Shown piece after piece: positions 18,937-27,417 of a DNA stretch of 64,000 nt. A model generated the notes under the pieces. That model was not told the DNA's origin. It ran no database searches and was given only the letters and a program-made list of their open reading frames with translations. Position 1 is the stretch's first letter, and each line of letters opens with the position of its first letter. The stretch is taken from positions 49,661-113,660 of the forward strand of contig NZ_JADHEC010000008.1 of NCBI RefSeq assembly GCF_015277675.1. Reading direction: 5' to 3'. Both the position numbers and the translations under genes were made by a program. Source of the stretch: Flavobacterium soyangense (GTDB lineage: Bacteria; Bacteroidota; Bacteroidia; Flavobacteriales; Flavobacteriaceae).

Positions 18937-19298
18937 AATGAATGCATGGTTTAAAAGTTATATAAAATTATAATGAGGGCTAAAATAGTGCTGTTTCAAA
19001 AACAACATAAAAATATTAATATCAAAAATTGTTTGTAGCGCGTATTGAAAATATTTATTTAAGTTAAATCAGAAGGTAAATATATCTGAAACAACTAATA
19101 ATTTGACAAAAACAACCACAACAAAAAGCATACAATGCAAAAAAAGGAGGTTTTATCAAAGATCCTTTAAAAAACAAAGTGTTTGTTAATGATTTACTAA
19201 TGATTACAGCCAAAAAAATAAAAAACAAGAAACAAAAAACGTTAATGTTGTGGTATTGTATAGTTATTAACACTTCGAAAAACATCGAAGTTATCAAG
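18937..19298 (-). other. Intergenic control region between regulator and enzyme operon
   Basis: About 360 bases without a convincing gene. It should hold the promoter and any operator of the operon beginning at 18936, since the regulator gene ends at 19299 on the same strand. No clear TAnnTTTG box was found on the minus strand. A 77-codon hydrophobic frame (19064-19297) lies here but looks spurious. Confidence 0.5.
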
Positions 19299-22115
19299 CT
19301 ATACAGACAAAATATACTCTACTAAACCCTGTTCATGCAACAAATCCATTTTTTTACGCAAACGATATCTTTTTATTTCTACACTTCTTACAGAAATATT
19401 GAGCAAAGGAGCTACTTCTTTTGAAGAAAGATTGAGTCTCAAGTAAGCACATAGTCTTAAATCATTCGGTGTTAATGTTGAATGAGCTTGTTTTATTTTT
19501 TTTAAAAAATCTTTATCCGCGCTGTCAAAAGCTTCTTTAAAAACTTTCCAAGAATCTTCCTCTGAAATATTTTTATTTATTGTCTTTATAACAGATTTGA
19601 TTTTTGATGTACCGTTTTCATAAGTTTTCTTCAGGTCTTCTTGTATAAAAGCCAATAACTCATTCTTACTATTTAAACTCATAGAACTAACGGCCAACTC
19701 GTGATTTTTAGCATATACATCTTGAGAAAGTTGTTCATTTTCTAACTTCATAAGTTGCTGCTCCATTTCGAGTTCTTTAATCTCAAGTAATCGATTGTTT
19801 TCTTCAATTAATTTCTCTCTCTGTTTATGATAATAGTTTTTGTATGCTTTATGTATATAATAAGACATAAACAGCAATAAAATCATATAGACAAAAACAG
19901 CAAAGTTTGTTGCATAAAAAGGCTTAAGAATTGTAAAAGAATATACGGCAGTATTTCCAATATAAGAATTAGCAAATTTTGCTCTTACCTTAAAAACATA
20001 ATCTCCAGAAGAAAGATTTTTAAAATTTACTGAGGATTTTACACTCCATGGGCTCCATTCATCCTGAAATCCTTCTAACGAATACTGATATTCTGCTTTA
20101 ATATATTTATTATATTCTGGTACGGTGTAACTAAAAGCTATATTGTTTTCATTATATTTAAAATTACCTTCTTTTTGAATTGAGTTATTTATAAAACTAC
20201 CATTCAGTTTATTTGATGTAATTGCGGTAATGTATACTATATGATTATTGTAAATTAAATTGTTTAAATTCAATATTAAATAGCCATCTGCGATGCCAAT
20301 TAAATATTCTGAAGTTCCAATTTGTGTGATATTTTCATAGCCCAACATAGCATTTAAAGATGAAGCCGGAATAGGGATAACATTCTGTTTGAGTTGATTA
20401 CTCAATTTACTGGTAGAAAAATTATAAATATGGTTTTTAAAAAAGAACCAAATCCTATTGGAATTATCAACAATCATTTTCCCTGAAGAATATTCATCTT
20501 TATCAAAAACAGAACTTAATACTTTATCTTTTTCAAATTGTTTTGTCTTTATATTTAATTTAAAGACTCCATCTTTATAGGCATAATAGATGGTATTATT
20601 AAACTTAACTAAACTTGAGTTTCTTCCTTTTTTTGGAGAAGGATAAGAAGTAAATGTGCTCGTTTTAAGCAAATTATTATCTAATTGTAATCTAAAAACA
20701 CCCTGACTTTCATGGCTTACATATACTTCGAACTCATCATCAATTTCAAAATATCGTGTAGAGTAATCAAAACCTTTAATTTTATTTCTAAAAACCCATT
20801 GATTATTTATTTTTGTCAAAACAGAAATTCCATAATAATTTCCTTGAAGTAAAAGTGATTTCTGATTCGGAACGGGCACAAATTTCCAAGTTCCTGACAT
20901 TGAAAAAATATTTTTAGCTGAATTTTCTTCAATAATAAAAGTTCCTGAATCATGACCACAAAACAATGTTCCGTCATATTCAAATAAAGACCAAACCTGA
21001 CCTTTTGTTCCGCTTATTAATTTAAATTCTCCATTGCTGTTATAATTCCTGTAAAATAATCCGTGATTTGTTCCTATGTAAAGATTTCCGTGATACAATT
21101 TAGAAGCATAAACAGTTCCTAAAACCCCTGTGTTATCTGTATAACTATGAATCGGTGCTAGAAGATTAATACAATTAATTCCATTATCAGATCCCACCCA
21201 AATATTTTTATCCAAATCTTCAAATAATGATAAAGCAGTATTATCAGTCAGCCCCTTAATTTGTGTAAGGTTATATATAACTTTACCTTCTTCTGTTAAA
21301 ATAAAAATACCGTTTGAAACTGTCCCTATTGCAAAATTTCCGTTTGAAAGCCTCTGGCTGCTATAAATTCTGGTAGTGGCTAATTCTGAATCAGCTTCTG
21401 TAGTATATTTAGACAAAATATTATCTACTAATTTATAAAATCCATTAAATTCTGTCTGTATCAAAAGCCCATCATTAAGTGTAAATACGTTAACAATTCT
21501 ATACTTTTTTAGAATCTCAGAATCCGAAACTAATTTACTCTTTCCGCTTTCAATTTCATAAAGTCCTTCATTTAAAGATTGAAAATAGATAGAATTATTT
21601 GTTCTATAAGATTTTGTAATACCGCTTTTTGAAGAAATAATTTTAAAACTACCAGTTTGGGAATCATATATGTAAATCCTGTTTAAGGACTGAAAAATAA
21701 CCCATTGATCAAAATTTATTATATTCCAAAAATTTTCATCATTGAGAATTTTACTCTTTATAGTTTTACTTAAGGAAGTATATTTAAGCTGGCCATTATC
21801 TTGTCTTTTCCAAAAACCAAATTCCATGTAACTACCTGTATAAATCTTATCATTAATGACTTTTACGGAACGAATTACTGTTTCGTTAGGCGAAGGATAT
21901 AACAACCAACTGGAACCATTGAATTCTAAAAGTCCTTCATTATTTGCAAAGTAGAGGTAATGGTTTTTATCCTGCGAAATCATCCAGTTTTGATTTCCGG
22001 CTTCATAATTTGCTGGAGTATACTTGATTATTGGCGGTAATTCCTGGGAGTAACTCAATAAAAAATTAAGCATCAGGGTATAAAAAAAATATTTTGTAAG
22101 TTTATTTATTTGCAT
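19299..22115 (-). CDS. Membrane-anchored one-component regulator: beta-propeller, Y_Y_Y and LuxR-type HTH
   Basis: A 938-aa sensor-regulator. A Sec-type signal (YFFYTLMLNFLLSYSQ) leads to a long periplasmic part with two-component-regulator-propeller repeats (such as FEDLDKNIWVGSDNGINCIN), then a triple-tyrosine domain near 640-725 (YQYSLEGFQDEWSPWS, DYVFKVRAK). One transmembrane helix (about 732-753) is followed by a coiled coil (EENNRLLEIKELEMEQ) and a LuxR-like HTH at about 868-938 (TPNDLRLCAYLRLNLSSKE, NISVRSVEIKRYRLRKKM). There is no histidine kinase or receiver domain, so it should bind DNA while membrane-anchored. Its position next to the glucan operon suggests that it senses beta-glucan oligosaccharides in the periplasm and switches the locus on. 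Confidence 0.88.
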   Translation of the reverse strand: MQINKLTKYFFYTLMLNFLLSYSQELPPIIKYTPANYEAGNQNWMISQDKNHYLYFANNEGLLEFNGSSWLLYPSPNETVIRSVKVINDKIYTGSYMEFGFWKRQDNGQLKYTSLSKTIKSKILNDENFWNIINFDQWVIFQSLNRIYIYDSQTGSFKIISSKSGITKSYRTNNSIYFQSLNEGLYEIESGKSKLVSDSEILKKYRIVNVFTLNDGLLIQTEFNGFYKLVDNILSKYTTEADSELATTRIYSSQRLSNGNFAIGTVSNGIFILTEEGKVIYNLTQIKGLTDNTALSLFEDLDKNIWVGSDNGINCINLLAPIHSYTDNTGVLGTVYASKLYHGNLYIGTNHGLFYRNYNSNGEFKLISGTKGQVWSLFEYDGTLFCGHDSGTFIIEENSAKNIFSMSGTWKFVPVPNQKSLLLQGNYYGISVLTKINNQWVFRNKIKGFDYSTRYFEIDDEFEVYVSHESQGVFRLQLDNNLLKTSTFTSYPSPKKGRNSSLVKFNNTIYYAYKDGVFKLNIKTKQFEKDKVLSSVFDKDEYSSGKMIVDNSNRIWFFFKNHIYNFSTSKLSNQLKQNVIPIPASSLNAMLGYENITQIGTSEYLIGIADGYLILNLNNLIYNNHIVYITAITSNKLNGSFINNSIQKEGNFKYNENNIAFSYTVPEYNKYIKAEYQYSLEGFQDEWSPWSVKSSVNFKNLSSGDYVFKVRAKFANSYIGNTAVYSFTILKPFYATNFAVFVYMILLLFMSYYIHKAYKNYYHKQREKLIEENNRLLEIKELEMEQQLMKLENEQLSQDVYAKNHELAVSSMSLNSKNELLAFIQEDLKKTYENGTSKIKSVIKTINKNISEEDSWKVFKEAFDSADKDFLKKIKQAHSTLTPNDLRLCAYLRLNLSSKEVAPLLNISVRSVEIKRYRLRKKMDLLHEQGLVEYILSV

Positions 22116-22175
22116 AGGAAACCAAGGTTATTACAACGATATAAATATATAAATATATAGATAACTATTAAAAAA

Positions 22176-22203
22176 AAAGCACGCTTTTTTCAAAGCGTGC
22201 TTT
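22176..22203 (-). terminator. Strong terminator after the secreted binding protein gene
   Basis: Perfect 12-bp stem aaagcacgcttt / aaagcgtgcttt with a short loop, and a T-run when read on the minus strand. It lies 26 bases past the stop of the 22229-23542 gene and insulates it from the regulator gene. Confidence 0.88.
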
Positions 22204-22228
22204 ACAAAAAATCTATTTAATCTAAAAA

Positions 22229-23542
22229 CTATTCTTTTATAACCTTTGAAGTACTCACTTTTCCATCAATTTCTGTTGTTACCATATAAACTCCTTTTTG
22301 AAGTTCATTTGTTTGCAAAGTAACAGAGTTGCTTTTTGGACTTGCTTTCATAACTTCTTGTCCTAATATATTGTATACCGATACTTTATTAATGCTACTG
22401 TTTGCATCAATAGTCAAGGTATTTTTAACAGGATTAGGATACATTTTTACACTTGAAGTTTGAAATTTATTTGTTCCTAGTGCAGTTCCTTTGTATGCAT
22501 ATAAATTATCATACCAAAGTTTGTTATTAAGATTAGACGTGATCCCAAACTCTTTAAAACCAGTAAAAGCAGTTAAGTTTACTGGAACATCAATTTGCAG
22601 CCAACTTCCAGCGACTAAAGCAGGAGTTGAAGCAACATTAAGATTAATTTCTAATGCCGCCCCACCAGGTTGCTGTACAAATTTCAAATTAAAAACAGAA
22701 GAAGTTAAATCCGTTCCAGCTTCAATATAAACATCAACGTGTAGTTTAGTAAATGATGAAGCATCTATTCCAGAATCCAATACTATACCTTGACAATTAT
22801 TACTTTTAAAAGCCATAGTTGGATTACTTGCAATTGTAACTTCTTGCACAGAACTACCTCCACACCAGCCAGCATCAAAATTACTAGCAACGTTAGTATA
22901 AGCACCACTATAAAGAGAAATTACATCACTAGGATTTCTATTAGGCGGGGTTGGCGCGGCAACTGATGGAGGTGTTGCAGGTGGTGGTGGACAAGGAGCA
23001 CATGAACCTCCACAATCAACTCCAGTTTCATCACCGTCTTTAATACCATTATTACAGGTAGTAATAGTTGTAGATACTAACGTAACATCGTCAATATAGA
23101 CAGCCGCTGTTGTATTTGTCCCCATATTAGCCATATGGAAATTAAGCTGGGCATTACTATTAGTAGATGTGGCAACAAAAGTATACGAATAATCTGTCAT
23201 AGTAGTAGTAAGGGCAACAGCATTATTTCTAAACTGATCATTCCAAATACCTGTATTTTGAATGTTAACGGATATGTTTCTGTTTGCCGCTGCACGAGCT
23301 CTAAAAGTAAGAGTGTATGTATTGCCCCCTATAAATGTCTTTCCTGTCTGTTTCAGCTCTGTATCCCAAGGATTTCCTCCTGCATTTGCAGTGCTGTAAT
23401 AAGCTTCTCCATCAAGGACTACACCAGGAGGGCCAAATGTCCAATCAGTGGTGCCGTTTGCAAAATCTCCATTGGTGATTAAGTTTTGCGCAAAACCTAA
23501 TGAAGTAATCATTAGTGCAATAAAAATCGTAATTTTTTTCAT
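22229..23542 (-). CDS. Secreted carbohydrate-binding protein with T9SS sorting domain
   Basis: A 437-aa non-enzymatic protein. Signal peptide (IFIALMITSLGFAQ); a CBM4/9-like jelly-roll at about 20-160 (NLITNGDFANGTTDW ... AAVYIDDVTLV); a short cysteine-rich motif CNNGIKDGDETGVDCGG, seen in other flavobacterial exported proteins; a proline-rich linker; then one copy of the module shared with the lipoprotein at 13901-15790 (SDVISLYSGAYTNV, about 205-350). The last 75 residues are a T9SS type A sorting domain (KMYPNPVKNTLTID ... KGVYMVTTEIDG). It probably binds glucan outside the cell or at its surface. It is transcribed alone: terminator downstream, promoter-like box upstream. Confidence 0.82.
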   Translation of the reverse strand: MKKITIFIALMITSLGFAQNLITNGDFANGTTDWTFGPPGVVLDGEAYYSTANAGGNPWDTELKQTGKTFIGGNTYTLTFRARAAANRNISVNIQNTGIWNDQFRNNAVALTTTMTDYSYTFVATSTNSNAQLNFHMANMGTNTTAAVYIDDVTLVSTTITTCNNGIKDGDETGVDCGGSCAPCPPPPATPPSVAAPTPPNRNPSDVISLYSGAYTNVASNFDAGWCGGSSVQEVTIASNPTMAFKSNNCQGIVLDSGIDASSFTKLHVDVYIEAGTDLTSSVFNLKFVQQPGGAALEINLNVASTPALVAGSWLQIDVPVNLTAFTGFKEFGITSNLNNKLWYDNLYAYKGTALGTNKFQTSSVKMYPNPVKNTLTIDANSSINKVSVYNILGQEVMKASPKSNSVTLQTNELQKGVYMVTTEIDGKVSTSKVIKE

Positions 23543-23568
23543 AATTTTTTTTATTTTAAGTTAATATT

Positions 23569-23576
23569 CAAATATA
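23569..23576 (-). promoter_or_regulatory. Candidate -7 box (TATATTTG) of the secreted binding-protein gene
   Basis: On the minus strand TATATTTG matches TAnnTTTG, 27 bases before the ATG at 23542. No -33 element is obvious. Confidence 0.45.
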
Positions 23577-23800
23577 AAAAACACTTCTTGAAAAATTAAT
23601 AAAATTAACTATATATAAACTATACAAAAAAATATTACACGATATCGTTTGAAATGACAGCAATTATAGGGATTTTAGCAGTAAATTACACGTCAAATAC
23701 TCAATCATAAATTATGTATTGTTGTGGTAATGTTGAGTTGAAAAAATATTTTTTTACAAATTACAGAACGCTTTAAAATAAATAATATAAAAAAAACAGG

Positions 23801-23850
23801 TTTAAATTAATGTTTTCATATAAAAAAACATAAAAAAACATTAATTTAAA
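23801..23850. repeat. Perfect 16-bp inverted repeat in the divergent intergenic region
   Basis: The arm tttaaattaatgtttt (23801-23816) is the exact reverse complement of 23835-23850, with an 18-base A-rich spacer. It lies in the 403-base gap between the secreted binding protein (minus) and uvrA (plus), about 95 bases before the uvrA start. It could be an operator or an AT-only hairpin. The rest of the gap holds only promoter-like boxes. Confidence 0.6.
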
Positions 23851-23919
23851 AATTCAAAAACAACTTCCAAAATAGAAATTTGCGATTCCTTCAATACCAA
23901 TTCTCATTTTAAAATTGAT

Positions 23920-23927
23920 TACTTTTG
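23920..23927 (+). promoter_or_regulatory. Candidate -7 box (TACTTTTG) of the first uvrA paralogue
   Basis: TACTTTTG fits TAnnTTTG and lies 19 bases before the ATG at 23946, so the leader would be very short. Confidence 0.5.
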
Positions 23928-23945
23928 TAAAAAATCGGTTTTCAA

Positions 23946-26732
23946 ATGCAAATTGACCTTTCTACATTAGATCCAAAGAAGAATATTATCATCAAAGGAG
24001 CACAAGTTCACAATCTAAAGAATGTGGATGTCGCAATTCCAAGGAATAAATTAGTGGTGATTACGGGACTTTCGGGTTCCGGAAAATCAAGCTTAGCTTT
24101 CGATACTTTGTATGCCGAAGGACAACGTCGTTATGTGGAAAGCTTGTCTTCTTATGCACGGCAATTTTTAGGTAGATTAGATAAACCAAAAGTGGAATAC
24201 ATCAAGGGAATTGCGCCGGCAATCGCCATTGAACAAAAAGTAAACACAACGAATGCCCGTTCTACGGTGGGAACTTCGACTGAAATTTACGATTATATTA
24301 AATTATTATTCGCTCGTGTTGGAAGAACTTTTTCGCCAATTTCAGGACAACAAGTCAAAAAAAATACAGTTTCGGACGTTATCATTGACGTGAAAAATTT
24401 TGGAATCGACAGTAAATGGCTGCTCCTTGCTCCTATTCATTTAGAACACGGTAGAGCTTTGGAAGACAAATTGAAAGCTTTGCTCAATCAAGGATTTTCC
24501 AGAATATTAGTCAATAATGAAACCATCCGTTTGGATGAGATTGACGGACACACTTTGGACAATAAAGATATTCTTCTGATTATTGACCGAATCGTGGTCA
24601 AGGATGAAGAGGAATTCTATAATCGACTTTCGGATGCGGTTCAAACTGCTTTTTATGAAGGAAAAGGGATTTGCCATCTGCAGGAATTAAATACCCACAA
24701 ACGCTATTCGTATAGTAATAATTTCGAACTGGACGGCATTACTTTCTTGGAACCCAATGTCCATTTGTTTAGTTTTAACAATCCTTATGGCGCTTGTCCG
24801 GTTTGCGAAGGCTACGGAAATATCATAGGAATTGACGAAGAATTAGTAATTCCCAATACTTCCTTATCCGTATATGAAAATGCTATTTTTCCTTGGCGAG
24901 GCGACAGTATGGGCTGGTTTCGGGATGAATTAGTAAACAATGCTTACAAGTTTGATTTCCCGATTCATAAACCATTTTTCGGACTTTCGGAAGCGCAAAA
25001 AGAGTTGATTTGGACAGGAAATAGCTATTTTCAGGGTTTGAATGCTTTCTTCAAAGAATTGGAAGACAAAAATTATAAAATCCAAAATCGGGTTATGCTT
25101 TCGCGTTATCGTGGCAAAACCAAATGTCATTCCTGCAAAGGAAAACGTTTAAGAATCGAAGCTTCTTACGTAAAAATCAATTCAAAAACCGTATCGGATT
25201 TGGTTGATTTGCCCATCAAACATTTGGTTACTTTTTTTAATAATATTGATTTAGATTCATACGAAAAGCAAATTGCCAAACGATTATTACTGGAAATCAA
25301 CAACCGTTTGTCGTTTTTGACCGAAGTTGGTTTAGATTATTTGACGTTAAACAGAAACTCTGCTACACTTTCCGGTGGCGAATCTCAACGAATCAATTTG
25401 GCGACTTCGCTCGGAAGCAGTTTAGTGGGTTCGATGTATATTCTCGACGAACCAAGCATTGGTTTACACCCAAAAGACACTGAAAGATTAATCAAAGTTT
25501 TGCTCTCGCTTCGTGATTTAGGCAACACCGTTATCGTGGTCGAACATGATGAAGACATTATGAAAGCTGCCGATATGATTATTGATATTGGTCCAGAAGC
25601 CGGAACTTTTGGTGGCGAATTAGTCGCTCAAGGAACTTTTGACGAAATCTTGAAGTCGACTTCCTTGACAGCGAAATATTTGAATGGTGAATTAGAAATT
25701 AAAACGCCTCGAATTCGCCGGAAATGGAACAATTATATTGAAATTCTTGGCGCACGCGAAAACAATTTACAAAATATAGATGTTAAATTCCCTTTGGAAT
25801 GTTTGACGGTAATTACTGGTGTATCCGGAAGCGGAAAAAGTACCTTAGTTAAGAAAATCTTATTTCCGGCGATGCAGAAAAAACTGGATGGTGTTGGCGA
25901 AAAAGCCGGGCAATTTACCGAAATGCGTGGTTATTATCACAAAATTCAACATATAGAATACGTAGACCAAAACCCGATTGGACGAAGTTCCCGTTCGAAT
26001 CCTGTGACTTATATCAAGGCCTATGATGATATTCGGGAATTGTTTGCCAAAGAGAAACTGTCGAAAATTCGGGGATATCAAGCCAAACATTTTTCGTTTA
26101 ATGTGGACGGCGGTCGCTGCGAGACCTGCAAAGGCGAAGGGACTATCAATGTTGAAATGGTATTTATGGCAGACGTTCAATTGCATTGCGAAACATGCAA
26201 CGGTAAACGATTCAAGAAAGAAGTCCTGGAAGTGACTTTTGACGGCAAGAACATTCATGACATACTGACGATGACTGTTGATGATTCTATTTCTTTTTTT
26301 ACCGCCAACAAACAAAATAAAATTATCCAAAAATTACAACCGTTACAAGATGTTGGTTTAGGCTATGTCCAATTGGGGCAATCCTCATCTACCCTTTCCG
26401 GTGGTGAAGCACAACGTATTAAACTGGCTTCGTTCTTAGTCAAAGGGGCTACCAAAGAGAAAGCACTTTTTGTATTTGATGAACCTACAACAGGATTACA
26501 TTTTCACGACATCAAAAAACTCTTGGCTTCGTTTGATGCTTTAATTGATAAAGGACATTCGATATTGGTAATCGAACACAATTTAGATTTAATAAAATGC
26601 GCCGACTGGGTTATAGATTTAGGTCCAGAAGGTGGCGAAAATGGAGGACAATTGCTAGCCGAAGGAACTCCCGAAGATATTATAAAAAACAAAAAATCAA
26701 TTACTGGTAAATATTTGAAGGAGAAATTATGA
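23946..26732 (+). CDS. uvrA: UvrA paralogue (excinuclease ABC subunit A)
   Basis: DNA-damage recognition ATPase of nucleotide excision repair, 928 aa, the usual UvrA length. First Walker [11 protein letters not shown] (41-50), first ABC signature LSGGESQR (about 475), second Walker [10 protein letters not shown] (about 625), second signature LSGGEAQR (about 817). Zinc-finger cysteine pairs are CPVC, CHSC, CETC and CETC, so DNA-binding and structural zinc modules remain. Residues about 120-250 (from the IAIEQK motif on) correspond to the UvrB-binding region, so it is not a short UvrA2. A second, more canonical uvrA lies 685 bases downstream on the same strand. The two are clearly diverged, not a recent duplication. 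Confidence 0.92.
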   Translation: MQIDLSTLDPKKNIIIKGAQVHNLKNVDVAIPRNKLVVITGLSGSGKSSLAFDTLYAEGQRRYVESLSSYARQFLGRLDKPKVEYIKGIAPAIAIEQKVNTTNARSTVGTSTEIYDYIKLLFARVGRTFSPISGQQVKKNTVSDVIIDVKNFGIDSKWLLLAPIHLEHGRALEDKLKALLNQGFSRILVNNETIRLDEIDGHTLDNKDILLIIDRIVVKDEEEFYNRLSDAVQTAFYEGKGICHLQELNTHKRYSYSNNFELDGITFLEPNVHLFSFNNPYGACPVCEGYGNIIGIDEELVIPNTSLSVYENAIFPWRGDSMGWFRDELVNNAYKFDFPIHKPFFGLSEAQKELIWTGNSYFQGLNAFFKELEDKNYKIQNRVMLSRYRGKTKCHSCKGKRLRIEASYVKINSKTVSDLVDLPIKHLVTFFNNIDLDSYEKQIAKRLLLEINNRLSFLTEVGLDYLTLNRNSATLSGGESQRINLATSLGSSLVGSMYILDEPSIGLHPKDTERLIKVLLSLRDLGNTVIVVEHDEDIMKAADMIIDIGPEAGTFGGELVAQGTFDEILKSTSLTAKYLNGELEIKTPRIRRKWNNYIEILGARENNLQNIDVKFPLECLTVITGVSGSGKSTLVKKILFPAMQKKLDGVGEKAGQFTEMRGYYHKIQHIEYVDQNPIGRSSRSNPVTYIKAYDDIRELFAKEKLSKIRGYQAKHFSFNVDGGRCETCKGEGTINVEMVFMADVQLHCETCNGKRFKKEVLEVTFDGKNIHDILTMTVDDSISFFTANKQNKIIQKLQPLQDVGLGYVQLGQSSSTLSGGEAQRIKLASFLVKGATKEKALFVFDEPTTGLHFHDIKKLLASFDALIDKGHSILVIEHNLDLIKCADWVIDLGPEGGENGGQLLAEGTPEDIIKNKKSITGKYLKEKL

Positions 26733-26739
26733 TTTTTAT

Positions 26740-26769
26740 AGTGTTCAATAATCCGTTTTACAGAACACT
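26740..26769. terminator. Bidirectional terminator between convergent genes
   Basis: Stem agtgttc / gaacact with A/T-rich flanks on both sides (T's before, T's after). It lies between the stop of the first uvrA and the stop of the convergent 173-aa gene. Confidence 0.55.
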
Positions 26770-26771
26770 TT

Positions 26772-27293
26772 TTACTTCGATTTATCCCCAACAAAATAAT
26801 CGTTCGAGTTTTTGAACAGCACGTTAAAAGTGGTCAAACTCCCATAAATTCTGGTGATGTATTGTTGCAAATCAATTTTCTCGGCTTCGTCAAGATTGCT
26901 CGCATTAATCTTTTGTTCCATAACTCTTATTCTATCGCGAACCATCGTAATTTTATGAAAAAAAGTATCAATTGGCACTTCTTTATTTTGAGTATTCGTT
27001 CCTGGTTCAAGAATAATTTTACCGCCTTTCCACTTATCGGCAATGGGAACTATTTGAGAAACATCGCTCCATTTTTGCAGCAAATTCTTTAAGGATTTTT
27101 CTATATCACGAAAACTAACCGAATCCACTTCGTCCTCAACCGCTTCGATAATTTCAAAATCGCTGTCCAATTCAATGGTTTCCAATCCGTTTTCTATAAA
27201 AGTAACCCAATAATGTTTCGAAGTTACATTGGTTACTACTCCAAGTCCAAATTCTGGATGTTTTATCCTTGAGCCAATTCCTAGTATATTCAT
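26772..27293 (-). CDS. Conserved-looking hypothetical protein, 173 aa
   Basis: Soluble acidic protein with no signal peptide. The N-terminal 55 residues (GIGSRIKHPEFGLGVVTNV, YWVTFIENGLETI) look like a small SH3/Tudor-like barrel, of the kind found at the end of UvrD/PcrA helicases. The remainder is alpha-helical with a possible coiled coil (DTFFHKITMVRDRIRVMEQK). It is convergent with the first uvrA and divergent from the second; the link to repair is only positional. Function unknown. Confidence 0.75.
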   Translation of the reverse strand: MNILGIGSRIKHPEFGLGVVTNVTSKHYWVTFIENGLETIELDSDFEIIEAVEDEVDSVSFRDIEKSLKNLLQKWSDVSQIVPIADKWKGGKIILEPGTNTQNKEVPIDTFFHKITMVRDRIRVMEQKINASNLDEAEKIDLQQYITRIYGSLTTFNVLFKNSNDYFVGDKSK

Positions 27294-27392
27294 CTTTTAA
27301 TTTTTATCCAAATATAAAAAAATATTTTTTCCCCATAGTGAAAAGATTAAATTTCGGGCAAGGGATAATTATTAAATCGAATTCTATTGTTG

Positions 27393-27400
27393 TAACTTTG
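27393..27400 (+). promoter_or_regulatory. Candidate -7 box (TAACTTTG) of the second uvrA
   Basis: TAACTTTG followed by C is a full match to TAnnTTTG(C/T), 17 bases before the ATG at 27418. The -33 region is weak. Confidence 0.55.
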
Positions 27401-27417
27401 CGTTTTGCCAAAATTCT

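Noticed and set aside
19064..19297. 77-codon hydrophobic minus-strand frame in front of the enzyme operon
   Set aside because: Phenylalanine/cysteine-rich AT-driven composition, no family resemblance, and it occupies the expected promoter region.
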